A stretch of DNA of 64,000 nucleotides from Muscardinus avellanarius (lineage: Eukaryota > Chordata > Mammalia > Rodentia > Gliridae), in assembly GCA_963383645.1 (NCBI GenBank), contig OY726558.1, positions 182,893,634-182,957,633 of the forward strand, given 5' to 3'. The notes under the pieces were generated by a model. The model saw nothing but the letters and a program-made list of their open reading frames with translations. It was not told the origin of the DNA and ran no database searches. The translations under genes and the position numbers were made by a program. Position 1 is the stretch's first letter. Every line of letters starts with the position of its first letter. Below are positions 46,071 to 58,520 of this stretch, in pieces.

Positions 46071-46879
46071 AGAAGGGGAGGCATAAAGGCAAAACTCATA
46101 ACCAACAAGTTTTCCATGCATACAGTGGTCAGTTACAATTAAAAAATGCAGAAGAAAAAATAGTGGCCAATTTCTTGCCCTGCAGGTGTATGAACAAATG
46201 AGATCCTGCCTCAGGTCCTATAATCTCCCAGGGTAACAGAGAGAAGACAGATGAGGTGGATTTGGCACAGTTGATGAATTTTGTGATGACCGTTCTTATA
46301 GAAGATATAGGAACAGTTTGCCTGAAATTCTTTAGCCAAATTTGCAGACAGACTTTTAGTTCTATAGGTAAATTGGATGTAATATCTTATTCAACCTCTG
46401 CTCTGTTTCACCATGATTTTTTGTTTTTTAGGGTTTTTTGTTTTGTTTTTTAACTGTAACAATGACCCACAATGAACAGTGAGCTGAAGGTTCTGAGTGA
46501 CTGCACTACCAACCCTGCGTTTTCATAGTCTCCTATGGTGAAAGAACCACCAGTCAAGCCATTCACATTCCAGAAGTTTCTGACCACACAAGACTCCTGG
46601 CCCCACCCTCCTGCCACCCTAGCCATAATGAAAGACCAACAGAATGCTTTAAGATCTCAAGTTTCCTAAAGTAAATGTATAAGTTGGATTAAATAAGAGT
46701 TGTTTCTGACCAACTCTAAAATCTGATTGACAAGAGAACAATGCAAGCCAACTTACCCAGTGACCTAAACCAACCAGCAGAAAAACAAAGAAAATCAAGA
46801 AAAGTCACAACATAAAGCACAAATTTCAGTACTTTTTTTTTGTAGTTACTTAGCCAGAAGAGAATAAAATATATAATAA
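46071..46879. other. Single-copy DNA
   Basis: A 65-codon plus frame at 46256-46453 ends in a TTTTG-rich low-complexity run and is judged non-coding. Confidence 0.4.
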
Positions 46880-47244
<365 letters not shown>

Positions 47245-47355
47245 TGGTATCTAATATTATTGTGCCCAATTTTTAGTTAAGAAACCCAAGGTGAAGAGTG
47301 GCTAAATACCTTGTCCAAAATTTATTCAGAGAGTAAATGGGAGAGAACAGATTGA
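47245..47355 (-). mobile_element. MIR SINE, right part (split)
   Basis: TTGTGCCCAATTTTTAGTTA, AGAAACCCAAGGTGAAGAGT, GGCTAAATACCTTGTCC and GAGAGTAAATGGGAGAGAAC continue the MIR started at 46880. Confidence 0.7.
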
Positions 47356-47542
47356 AGCCAAGGCAGGCCACGCTCCTCCAAGTTAAAGCTTCTCGTGGAG
47401 TTGTTTTCAAACCTGTCTGCTCCTCGGCACATTTCAGGCTTTTTCTGTGTGAATATTATGTTTTCATGTGCCTTAATATTAGTAAAAGGTTCAACATTAT
47501 AAAAATTGACAAACTAAAACTAATAAACACTCCAATCTTAAT

Positions 47543-47600
<58 letters not shown>

Positions 47601-49144
47601 CTCTCTCTCAAAATAAAAGCAAACTAGTAGCTAAAAAATACTGATGTCACTTGAAAGAAATTGTCTTCTCTCTTCCCCAATTTCAGACCTTGACCAGTTG
47701 GAAACTGGTATGAATGTACATTTACAACGCCCTTTGAAGGATCGTGGGAAATGACTTTCTTCAGTAATGTTAGATTTATCTGATGGTTTTAATACCCTTC
47801 ATTCTGAAATGCTATTACCCTGAGTGCATGTCGGGGACAGTACACTTAGTCATAAGTGATGGATGAATTCATTATCTTCAGCCAATTTTAATGGGTCATC
47901 TAGAGAGGAAATCACCAGTCGGTTTTGGCTATTGAGCATTGCTACCTCAAGTACCTTATTAAGCCAAATATAAAAATGGGTGGTTTTTCATTTTCCTGTC
48001 AGACAACAAAGGTCACCTATCAAAAGCTTGAGAGATATTCAGGTTTATTTTCTTTTGGCCTAAAAGATGGATACTGTTAAGAATTATCTTTTTCCATTGT
48101 ATACTGAATCTTTCAGAACAGTGTACCCTGTGAAAAAGGAAGGTGTTTTGCAGGAATTGAGAAGGAAGAGAAGTTTCTGTGCAGAGAAATAGAGGTTGGA
48201 ATTAATGTATTTCTTGGATAACAGTTTTAATCTAATGGCACCACTGATTAGTAGGGCTTCAGCCCCATCATTAAGAGCTAGAAGAAAACACAATGGTGTG
48301 GAATATAAGCAAGTATGTTTGTGAGTGTCACTGACTACTTTCTGGCCTCAGGCATTAGAAATTAAAAACATTTAATATACATAACAGTACTGCTATTCAT
48401 GTCTCAACCTATCTTTTCTGCTCTTGATTAAGAAATTCTGACTTCTTACCTTATAAATTATCATTTTTCCTTTGACCCATCAGCTTAAACTTTTTCTCTT
48501 TGACCCAGTTCTGAGTATCTACAGCTACTGAATGTAGTAATGGCAAACAGGTATAAATTTCAGAATCTGCTTGCTACTAGTTAAGCCTTTCTGATGGTGG
48601 TTCTTTAGTAGTATTAACTTGATATTTATCTTAATACAATTGTATGCTGCATAATTAATGTGCACTGTAGTGAAAAATATACAATTAACACATTCTGCTC
48701 TAGCAAGTTGTTGAACTATTAAATTGTATAATGAGAATTTTAAGACAATTAAGAAGCATGTTCTAATTCCAATATATTATATTTAAATAATGTAGGAAAA
48801 TATTGAGACTATTCTGTGATACCTTGATAGACCTCAAATGGAAATAACTGCCTAGATGCTCAGAAAATTGTGGCAGATTGATCAGGTTGCTATTTGCTGC
48901 GATTCATCATTGTTATATCCTTGATTATGATTGTTTTGATTATTTTGTATGATTGTTGTTAATTCTTTTGGTACTAAATACAATTATTTAAAAAACTTAT
49001 ATGTACCCTCAATAAGTTGAGTAGATAAAAGAAGTACAGCTCTGTAGAAGAGGGACTTTGGAGTGAAATCTTATCCTTAATTCCCCATCCCCTGAAAGGC
49101 CCTTAGGAGCCAATATGGAATAATAGGACTCCAAAGTATCTGTC
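47356..49144. other. Single-copy DNA
   Basis: Contains the CT tract annotated separately; otherwise AT-rich with no recognised repeat or exon. Confidence 0.4.
47545..47609. repeat. (CT)n microsatellite
   Basis: About 65 bp of CT with one CG interruption near 47597. Confidence 0.95.
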
Positions 49145-49160
49145 TAAAACCTCTGTGGCC
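49145..49160. repeat. L1 target-site duplication, left copy
   Basis: TAAAACCTCTGTGGCC, repeated exactly at 53410-53425. The preceding CT/AAAA junction equals TTTT/AG on the other strand, close to the L1 endonuclease preference TTTT/AA. Confidence 0.97.
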
Positions 49161-49301
49161 AACACTAGAGAAATTTCTTAAAGAAATGAACCATAAGGAA
49201 GAAAAAAGAAGCAGACTTCAGAACCAGAGAAGAGAGAAAGTTAATAAGTGGGCCATTTAAGTAAAGAAGATCAAACCACCCAAGAGTAGACAGAACACAA
49301 A

Positions 49302-52300
49302 ATGGCAGAAAACAAAAATCATATTTCAATAATATCTCTAACGCCAAAGGACTTAACTCACCAACCAAAAGACATAGACTGGCAATGTGGATTAGAAAAC
49401 ATAATCCAAATATATGCTGTCTGCAAGAAACTCACCTTACAGCCAAAGACATTCACAGACTGAAAGTGAAAGGATGGAAAAAAGATATACCATGCCAATG
49501 GTGACCAAAAAAGAGCAGGGATAGCAACCCTGATATCCAACAAAACAGACTTTAAACTAAAACACATCAAAAGAGACAAATCAGGGCACTTCCTTTTAAT
49601 AAAAGGAACAATACACCAAGAAGATATAATGATAGCAAATGTTTATGCCCCAAATGTGGGTGCAACCACATTTGTAAAACAAACCCTTCTGGACATAATA
49701 TCCCAAGTAGACCCAAATACGATAATTCTGGGAGACTTTACTACACCTCTCACACTACTGGATTGCTCTTCAAGGCAAAAGATGAGTAAAGACGCTTTAG
49801 AACTAAAGGAAACCATAAACCAAATGGACCTAATAGACATTTTCAGATTATTTCAAATAGGAACTACAGAATACACATTCTTCTCAGCAGCCCATGGAAC
49901 CTTCTCCAAAATAGACCACATCCTGGGACACAAAGAAAATACCAGAAAATTCAAAAGATGTAATATAATTCCTTGAATCTTTTCAGACCACAATGAAATA
50001 AAAGTAGAAATCAACAACAGGAAACTCGAAAGAAATTATTCAAGTACATGGAGATTGAATGATACACTATTGAATGATGAATGGGTAAGAGCAGAAATTA
50101 GGGAAGAAATAAAGAAATTTATGGAAACAAATGAAAACAGAGATACAACCTACCAAAATCTATGGGACATTATGAAGGCAGTATTAAGAGGAAAGTTTAT
50201 TGCATTGAGTGCCCACGTAAGAAGGACGGAGAACCACCAAGTAAAGAACCTAATGACACAACTCAAGGAGCTAGAAATTCTGCAACAGTCTATTCCCAAA
50301 GCCAGCAGAAGGCAAAAAATCATTAAAATTAGAGCAGAAATAAATGAAATAGAGAACAAAAAAACAATTCAAAGAATCGATAAAACAAAAAGTTGGTTCT
50401 TTGAAAAGATTAATAGAATTGATAAACCCCTGGCCAACCTAACCAAAAGAAAGAGAATCAATTCAAATTTTAAAAATTAGAAATGAAAAAGGAGATATCA
50501 CCACAGATAGTGAAGAAATTCAAAAGATTATCAGAAACTACTTTAAAAATTTATACTCCAAAAGTCTTGAAAATCTGCAAGAAATCGATAGATTTCTAAG
50601 CACAGTTAACCTTCCTACACTCAGCCAAGAGGATAGAGTTAGCTAAACCAACCAATAACAACCAAAGAAATAGAAACGGCAATAAAAATTCTTCCACCAA
50701 AGAAAAGCCCGGGCCCAGATGGGTTCCCAGCTGAATTCTACAAAACCTTCAGTGAATAACTAATACCAATACTTCAGAACTTGTTCCCGGAAATGGAAAG
50801 AGATGGAACTCTCCCAAATTCCTTCTATGAAGTCAGTATCACATTAATCCCCAAACCAAATAAAGATACCTCAAGAAAGGAAAACTACAGACCAATATCC
50901 TTAAAGAACATAGATGCAAAAATTCTAAACAAAATACTAGCTATACGCATTCAAAACTATATCAAGAGAATAATACATCATAACCAAGTCAGTTTCATCC
51001 CAGAAAAACAAGGCTGGTTCAACATATGCAAATCAATACATGTTATTCACCACATAAGTAGAACCAAGAACAAAAACCACATCATCATAGCAATAGATGC
51101 TGAAAAAGCATTCGGCAAAATCCAACACCTATTTATGTTAAAAACACTGGAAAAAATTGGGATAGAAGGAAAGTACTTCAACATCATTAAGGTAATATAC
51201 TGTAAACCCAAAGCCAACATTATACTGAATGGAGAAAAACTGCAAGAATTTCCGCTAAAGTCAGGAACAAGACAAGGATGCCCACTATCACCACTCCTTT
51301 TCAATATAGTCCTTGAGACTCTTGCTGTAGCAATTAGGCAAGAGAAGGAAATCAAAGGAATTCACATAGGAAGAGAGGAATTAAAATTATCCTTATTCAC
51401 AGATGACATGATCCTTTATCTGGAAGACCCAAAGAACTCAACCAAAAGACTTCTGGAGCTGATTGACAAATTCAGCAAAGTCGCAGGTTGCAAAATCAAC
51501 CTAAAGAAATCAGTGGCATTTCTTTATGCCAACAACAAATCCACAATGAAAGAAACAAAGAAAACAATTCCATTTACTATAACCCCAAAACCAATAAAAT
51601 ACCTAGGAATAAACTTAACCCAAAACGTAAAAGACCTCTACAACAAAAACTATAAAACATTAAAGAAAGAAATTGAAGAAGACCTTGGAAGATGGAAATA
51701 TCTCCCGTGCTCATGGATAGGCAGAATAAATATCATCAAACTGGCCATTCTGCCAAAACTGATCTATAGATTCAATGCAACTCCCATTAAAAATACCAGC
51801 GACATTCTTCAGAGACCTAGAAAAATCAATCATGAACCTTATATGGAGAAAAAAAAAAGACCCAGAATAGCCAAAGCAATTCTTAACAAAAGAAACATGC
51901 AGGAGGCATTACAATCCCAGACTTCAAACTACTATAGAGCAATAGTAGTAAAAACATCATGGTACTGGCACAATAACAGATATACTCACCAGTGGATTAG
52001 AATAGAAGATACAGAAACAAACCCACACATCTTTAGTCAATTAATCTTTGACAAAGGGGCCAAACACATACTCTGGAGAAAAGACAGCCTTTTCAACAAG
52101 TGGTCCTGCTAGAACTGGCTAACCATTTGTAAAAAGATGAATCTAAACCCCTATATCTCACCAAACACAGGAATCAACTCAAGATGGATCAAAGACTTAG
52201 AAATTAGACCTGAGACTGTGAAGTTAGTAGAGGAGAACATAGGTTCAACACTACAACATATTGGCACAGGCAGTAACTTTCTCAACAAAACCTCCAAAGC

Positions 52301-53126
52301 TCAGGAAATTAAAGCAAGAATAAACAATTGGGATAACATCAAACTAAAAAGTTTCTTCTCATCAAAGGAAACTATCAATAATCTAAAGAGGAAGCCTACA
52401 GAATGGGAAAAGATCTTTACCAGCCACCACTCTGATAGGGGGCTAATATCCAGAATATATAAAGAACTCAAAAGACTCTACACTAGCAAAACAAACAACC
52501 CAGTCAAGAAATGGGCAAATGAACTAAATAGACACTTGACAAAAGAAGAGATACAAAGGTCCAATAGATACATGAAAAGATGTTCTTCATCACTGGCCAT
52601 CAGGGAGATGCAAATCAAAACTACACTGAGATTCCATCTAACCCCAGTCAGATAAGCAAGCATAAAGAAATCAAACAACAACAAATGCTGGCAAGGATGT
52701 GGGGAAAGTGAAACTCTTTCACATTGTTGGAGGGAGTGCAAACTAGTTCAGCCACTATGGAGATCTGTGTGGAGATTCCTAAGAAAGGTGGGAATAGATC
52801 CACCATATGATCCAGCTTTACCACTCCTGGGTATCTTTCCAAAGGGGTTGAATTCAGAGAAATATAGCAACATTTGCATACCTATGTTCATAGCAGCACA
52901 ATTTGTAATAGCCAAAATATGGAACCAACCCAGATCTCCATCAACAGATGAATGGATAGCAAAACTTTGGGAAATACACACAATGGAATTTTATTCAGCC
53001 ATAAAGAAGAACAAAATTATATCATTTGCAAGAAGATGGAAAGCCCTGGAGAACATTATGTTAAGTGAGATCAGCCAAGCACAGAAGGAGAAGGTACATA
53101 TGTTTCCTCTAATATGCCCAAACTAG
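49302..53126 (+). pseudogene. L1 ORF2 protein (endonuclease-reverse transcriptase), inactivated
   Basis: ORF2p nicks target DNA and reverse-transcribes L1 RNA at the nick. The original ATG is probably 49302. Endonuclease: CCLQETHL (49422 on), NVYAPN, GDFTTPL (49731; family has Asn where this copy has Thr at 49740-49742), KIDHIL and SDHN. Reverse transcriptase: IAIDAEKAF (Asp at 51096), [14 protein letters not shown], then FTDD (51396) in place of the usual FADD. C-terminus: Cys-rich knuckle [18 protein letters not shown] (about 52686-52739). The usual length of about 1275 codons is preserved. In-frame stops at 49974, 50757, 52110 and 52653, and frameshifts near 49340, in 49340-49629, near 50460 and near 50641, make it non-functional. 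Confidence 0.95.
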
Positions 53127-53409
53127 GAAACACAGAGGATACCAGTGGTACTCCAGATAATGGGGGGGAAGTATCAGCAAAGTTTGAATGGAAAGATAGG
53201 AGAGGAGGAAGGCTGATCTTGATTAATGAGGGTCTACATTTGAATATGTAAAAAATTATGAATATAACATGGTTAACCTGGACAACCGTTGGCGGGAGGG
53301 GGGAAGGGAAAACAGGGGCAGGGGGAGAGGGCACCAAATATAGTTTAAATGTATACTATTTATGTTCAATAAAAATTGTTAAAAGAAAAAAAATTTAAAA
53401 ATTAAAAAA
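53127..53409 (+). other. L1 3' UTR and A-tail
   Basis: 280 bp after the ORF2 stop: a G-rich polypurine tract at 53290-53332, then TATACTATTTATGTTCAATA with an AATAAA signal, and an A-rich tail broken by TTTAAAAATT. The layout is the usual L1 3' end. Confidence 0.9.
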
Positions 53410-53425
53410 TAAAACCTCTGTGGCC
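53410..53425. repeat. L1 target-site duplication, right copy
   Basis: Exact 16-bp match to 49145-49160, directly after the A-tail. Confidence 0.97.
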
Positions 53426-53567
53426 TACTTCAACAATGTTAAAAAATGGATGTAACTGAGAGGTATTCTTTATCAATGACTCCTGCTAAAGGTAGTCTCT
53501 TAAGTAACTTTCCTGAAAAATGCCTGTGAACTTGACTAAGATTTTATTTTTATTAATTTAATTTTTT

Positions 53568-53763
53568 GGTACCAGGGATGGAACCCAGGCACATTCTACC
53601 TCTGGGCTATACTCCCACCCCTATTTTATTTTTTATTTTGAAACAGGGTCTCACTAAGTTGCAGGGGACCTCACTAAGTTTTTGGAACTGACTATGAAAC
53701 TGCAATCCTCCTGTCTCAGCCTCCCAAGTACTGGGAATACAAGTGTGTGCCACCACACCCTGC
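53568..53763 (-). mobile_element. B1-ID SINE, type I
   Basis: GGTACCAGGGATGGAACCCA start, TGGGCTATACTCCCACCCCT, TTTTGAAACAGGGTCTCACT and GTGCCACCACACCCTGC end. It lies 140 bp downstream of the L1 insertion. Confidence 0.93.
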
Positions 53764-53902
53764 TCACTAATACTTTTTCTGTATGTAGCTTTCTGTCCTG
53801 GAACTTGACTGAGGTATGAACTTTCAAATTTTGCTGTATCAAATAATTTTCAAAGTAATCAGCCCTATTCTCAATAGTCATCTATTATAATCTAAAAATT
53901 AT

Positions 53903-53904
<2 letters not shown>

Positions 53905-53942
<38 letters not shown>
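53905..53942. repeat. (GT)n microsatellite
   Basis: 38 bp of GT joined to the 3' end of the reversed SINE that follows. Confidence 0.95.
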
Positions 53943-53947
<5 letters not shown>

Positions 53948-54015
53948 GTGGACTGAACCCAGGGACAGTCAACCTCTGAGCTACACTCCCAGTCTGATTT
54001 TATCTTTATTTTCTT
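53943..54015 (-). mobile_element. B1-ID SINE fragment (ID end only)
   Basis: GTGGACTGAACCCAGGGACA and TGAGCTACACTCCCAGTCTG. The B1 half is not found; it may have been lost before or during insertion of the next SINE. Confidence 0.8.
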
Positions 54016-54040
54016 AGTTTGTACTTTAATATTTTATTTT

Positions 54041-54243
54041 TTGTGGTACTGGTGGTGGAACTCAGGGACTTTTCCACCTCCAGGATATACTCCCTGACCT
54101 ATTTTAGACTTTATTTGGAAACAGGGTCTCACTAAGTTGCTGAGAACCTCACTCAGTAGCTGAGGCTGGCTTCAAACCTGTGCGATCCTCCTTTCTTAAC
54201 CTCCCAAGTACTGAAATTGCAGCTGTGTACCACCACACCTGAC
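54041..54243 (-). mobile_element. B1-ID SINE, type III
   Basis: TTGTGGTACTGGTGGTGGAA start, CTTTATTTGGAAACAGGG, TAGCTGAGGCTGGCTTCAAA and GTACCACCACACCTGAC end. Complete. Confidence 0.92.
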
Positions 54244-54374
54244 AATATTTGCCTATCTCTTTTTTTTTGTTAAGGTTAGTTATTAAGATTTCTTGAAATT
54301 TGTGTGAAATTTTCTGGGTAGAGCACTCAAGGTGATGCCCATGATTACTTTGGGAAGAAAAAAAAAAAAAAAGG

Positions 54375-54590
54375 AGCCGGGCGTGGTGGCACAAGGTCCC
54401 AGCATTCGGGAGGCTGAGACAGGAGGATCATGGTTCATTCACGGACAGCCTCGGCTACTTAGTGAGAGCCTCGGCAACTCAGTGAGATCCTGTTTCAAAA
54501 TAAAAATAAAAAAAATAGGGCTGGGGAGGTGTAGCTCGGAAGTCGAATGCCCCTGGGTTTCACTCCCAGAACCAAAAAAAAAAAAAAAAA
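54375..54590 (+). mobile_element. B1-ID SINE, type I, young
   Basis: AGCCGGGCGTGGTGGCACAA start, TTCGGGAGGCTGAGACAGGA, GGCTGGGGAGGTGTAGCTCG and a 17-nt A-tail. Most CpGs are intact. A small deletion removed part of the B1 box region after GGCACA. Confidence 0.95.
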
Positions 54591-55964
54591 GAGTGACAAT
54601 AGTTACATTCTTTTTTTGGATAAAGTTAATGAAATTTATGGACATAAAAGGTAGTTTTTCTTTTATCCAATTGAAAAAATATACTGGTTATAAATAGAGC
54701 AAACCATAGGTGAAAATGAAATTAGTAGCAATAAAATACTTTAAAACTGTAAAAAGTCATAGAAATTACTAATTATAACTAAAATATTCCTGTGTTTTCT
54801 CCCTTCCCCTCTTCCCTGAATTTGAACTACCATCTAAAAACAACCATATTCTTCAGAATACTCACCATTATGAATGGTCAAAAAATGCATTTCATTTTTT
54901 CAACTCGTAGTTACCTAGAATATTGCAATACCTCTCTATCTCAGACCTTATTTCTAAAATGGATAGAATATTGTCCATAATAAAGCCTTGCAGTATTATG
55001 ACTTACTAAAATAAATTTTAACAGAAGTTACCAAGGATTTTAAACAGATGTAAGTTAATTCTACCATACCCCATGTTTATGAATATGGCCAAAAAAAATG
55101 TTAAAGAAGGTTTTAAGCAGTAGCAGATAACACAAGTCCATCTGCTTATGTCATCTGCTACTCTTTATGTGACATGGTAAGGATTATAAAAGGAAAATCA
55201 AATTCACATAGCATTTATCTAAGAGGATCCTATAACTGAATTTTTAAGGGATTTTGATTCATTTTCTCTTGTTTTTCTAACTCTACTAACTAAAATAGTA
55301 AAGTGATATTTTAAATTTTTCTATGTTTAAAGCAATGTTCTTGCTAGTCACTAACCCAATATGACATATTCAAGTTCACATTTTTTGCATTTTATTAACT
55401 TCAGAATCTATCATGAGGTAGAAACACCTAACACACCTGCTTGAATAATTTTTAGTGAATTTCAAGGTGCAGGTTACTATTCAGTAGTACACACACGATC
55501 ATTGATACAGTTCTCACCGCTCTAATTTAGATCCTCATCACTTTGTGTTTTTTCTATTGCAATTTCTCTCTGTTGTCCCAGACTACACCTACAAGCAGTA
55601 ATCTCTCCAATAAAGGTCATGATCCACCTCAAACTCTGTGGTAAAGGGTGTACTGTGACTATCAAGAAGAGCAAGCACTCCCCTATTCTCCCACTAGGAC
55701 CAGGCTCAGCGGGCAACAATAAGGAGGAAAGGGTGCATTAAGCTCATCTTACTGGAGGAGGCCATGAGATTGATGCCAGCATGGAGCCACAGTGTCTGTG
55801 TGCTGACAAGTGCACTGATAACTTCTCAGGACACTTATCACCCATACAAGTAATGCTCCACGAGACTAGAGCATCCTCCCAAAAGTCTAGATACCTTGGC
55901 CAGATCAGCTGTAGGAGTTAAGGTATGCTTTCCTTAGTGATCTTATTAATTCTTCTTTTGTCAT
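54591..55964. other. Single-copy AT-rich DNA
   Basis: A short imperfect inverted pair sits at about 55120-55155 (GTAGCAGATAACACAAG / CTTATGTCATCTGCTAC). Nothing else recognised. Confidence 0.4.
55120..55162. repeat. Imperfect hairpin
   Basis: GTAGCAGATAACACAAG and CTTATGTCATCTGCTAC are near reverse complements around a short AT-containing loop, an imperfect stem of 16-17 bp. Not related to the surrounding repeats. Confidence 0.65.
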
Positions 55965-55965
55965 C

Positions 55966-56028
55966 CTTTCTATTTCCTCCTTCCTCTTCTCCTACCCTCT
56001 TCCCCCTTCTCCTCCTTCCTTTACTTAG
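55966..56028. repeat. Polypyrimidine tract
   Basis: TTCCTCCTTCCTCTTCTCC followed by TACCCTCTTCCCCCTTCTC and CTCCTTCC: about 60 bp almost free of purines. Confidence 0.85.
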
Positions 56029-56044
56029 TCCTTCGACAGTTATC

Positions 56045-56135
56045 CACCTGCTGAATGTCAGGGCTGTGTCAGCACTGTGCAAGGTCCAAATATAGGATGG
56101 TGAACAAGACACTCACGATGCCTTCTCTCATGAAG
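56045..56135 (+). mobile_element. Possible L2 3'-end fragment
   Basis: CAGCACTGTGCAAGGTCCAA, GATGGTGAACAAGACACTCA and CCTTCTCTCATGAAGTTTTC resemble the L2 3' region on the plus strand. Diverged. Confidence 0.4.
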
Positions 56136-56384
56136 TTTTCTGAGGCTTAAAGAAGACATATAAACAAACAATTACACTACTTATGGGAATAAGAAAGGAC
56201 AAAGAGCAGAATGTGTTGGGAATAATAATGGGAACCCTAACATAACCTGCAAAAACACTTTGCAGAACTGACATTCAACCTGAAATATAAAGGGAACAAG
56301 AATTAACTAGACGATGTAAGTGAGGGTAGCATGAGGAACAGAAGGGGAAAAACTGTGGGCAGAGGGAAGAGGAGTCTGCTAGAA

Positions 56385-56475
56385 ATCCCAGAAGAAGCAG
56401 CAGAAGAAGGAGAGGGAAGAGGAGCAGGATAAAAAGAGAGGAGTTGGGGAGAGGAGAGAGGAGGGGGAGAGAGGT
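56385..56475. repeat. Polypurine tract
   Basis: About 85 bp of almost only A and G after 56388, for example AGAAGAAGGAGAGGGAAGAG and GGGGAGAGGAGAGAGGAGGG. It could pair or form triplex with the pyrimidine tract 400 bp upstream. Confidence 0.85.
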
Positions 56476-57390
56476 TTTTTTTGGAACATAGGATACTATT
56501 TAATTTATGTTATGTCTGTGTCTGCTTTCACATTACAAATGCAAAGTTTAATAGTTGTGAGAAAGGCCACAGGGTCCACAAAGCTGGAAATATTTATTTG
56601 GTATTTTATAGAAAAAGTTTTCTGATCTATAATCCATGGGTCTGTAACGTAGGACCAAAGACTGAGAAAATTAAAAGCGAGTCAGCCTCCTGATTGGAGA
56701 ACAGAAGGGATAGCTTTGGGGGGGACTTTGCTCAAATGCGTTTGCACCTTTGGAAAAAGATCGTGGAAGTTCTCATATTTCTATACCAAACTTCATACAA
56801 TGTGATAGTACATGGTAGAGTCTTTGCCATTACATGTGTTCTCATATACACTACCTGATCTTTCTCACTGCCTGTAGAGGAAGCCAGGACTTAGTTTCTT
56901 CCCCAGCACCCACAAAAAGATAGAAAGCATGTCCAATATACTGTTTTCTTTCATAGAAATTAGCAAAGTGCCAAGTTCAAAGACATTACATACATACACG
57001 TATATCCATACCTAGTTATGAATAAGTAAATCACTAGATAAGATACAAGCATTTAGTTTTATGTTCAATTTAATCCTATCCTTTTTGTCAAGAAAGAGAA
57101 ACACTAAAAGTATGGCTATATTCTCTGTATTAAGAAAACTATTTTACTCAACTAATATTTCACTTCATGTTCCCAAATTTCTCCATATTTTTATATCTAA
57201 GGTACCCAAAATAGGACTAAAAATATACTAAAGAGCTGCACCAGTGGCTTAAAAAATTATTCCACATTTCTAGCACCCCATGCACCACATATGCTCCCAA
57301 AGAGAAACAGAACCCAAAAGAGCTTTATTGAGATTCTTCAGTAATATACACACAAACTTTTGAATATTCATAATATGTAAGATAGTAAGG

Positions 57391-57430
<40 letters not shown>

Positions 57431-58409
57431 CCTTATTTTTTACTTAATCTGCCTGTAGAGGTCATGGCAATATCACTTAGACTCTTACTGCATACTTCCC
57501 ACACTTTCATTAAACTAATTATCTTGGAATATAATTAGCTAATTACCAAGAAAGGTAGATAATGATTGTGAATGGAATGTAAGATAAGCATTAATGAACA
57601 ACAACAGGATCCAAATATTCCAGTCAGGGAGAAGACATCCAGCATTGGCAGAGAGACAAGGAATATTCAATAACCTTTTGATCAGTTGCACTTGAATCAG
57701 AACTAACAATGCTACACTGTGTTATTGCAACTGGGTAGAAATCCAAGTCCTCAATTTTTAAATTCGAACAAAGCTCCTTTACATTTCAGCAATGCTGAAT
57801 GATGTACTGAAGTCCCCTAGTACAGACTGATTGCAATTTGTCAACTGGACTATTCTGTCCTCCTCTTTTTTGCCTTTTTAGACAGCATTGTGTGAAAAAG
57901 ATCTGTTTTCATTTGTAGCTATTGTCAAAGCAATGGAATCCATTATAATTAAGTTACAACGTGTTTTTGAAAGGCCAAAATTCTAAAATTTAAATTGTTC
58001 ACAATGTGGTAAGGGTGTATCTGTTTGATATAAAAAAGAGAACAGGTTGAAAATAGATTTTTAATTAACTGGCTCAGGATCAGAGCACTTTTCAAATGAA
58101 AATACAATAAGGTATCTAATCAGATAGGTTATTTACCCAGAATAATTGAATTCATGTTATAGCAGAGTCCTTTAAAATGTGATTTTACTGCAATACTTTT
58201 AGTTATCTAAGTGTATTCAACTGGTTAGAGCTTGGAACTAGTGTATCATGGATAAAATCCTTGTAGGAACCAACATCCTCATCTGGAGAACCATGCCCAG
58301 ATCAAGACTGTCTTCTACTCATTGAATCGATAACATGAGTAACATAACCCTAAAACTCCCTGCACAGTGTATTTACCATATTACTTCAGAGCAATTCACT
58401 TACCTAAAT
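56476..58409. other. Single-copy DNA
   Basis: Contains the GT microsatellite below; otherwise AT-rich without recognised features. Confidence 0.4.
57393..57430. repeat. (GT)n microsatellite
   Basis: 38 bp of GT with no SINE attached. Confidence 0.95.
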
Positions 58410-58520
58410 TCTCCATTAGAGAGTGAGTTCCTCTTGAGGACATACAGTTAGGCTAACTCACCTTTTATCCTATTCCCAATGCTCAGTGAACTCTCCATAG
58501 TTGATTTAAAGTATAAACAA
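58410..58520 (+). mobile_element. Possible L2 3'-end fragment
   Basis: AGAGAGTGAGTTCCTCTTGA, CACCTTTTATCCTATTCCCA and ATGCTCAGTGAACTCTCCAT follow the order of the L2 3' end on the plus strand. Confidence 0.45.

Larger units (their letters stand above)
49161..53409 (+). mobile_element. 5'-truncated LINE-1 insertion
   Basis: A single 4.25-kb retrotransposition event, bounded by a perfect 16-bp target duplication. Contents in order: last codons of ORF1 and inter-ORF spacer (49161-49301), ORF2 (49302-53126, broken), 3' UTR with a G-rich purine tract (GGCGGGAGGGGGGAAGGG), AATAAA-containing end and an impure A-tail. The insert is 5'-truncated near the end of ORF1, so it never had a promoter or ORF1. 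Divergence is low compared with the L1 at 29.3-30.9 kb. Confidence 0.97.
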
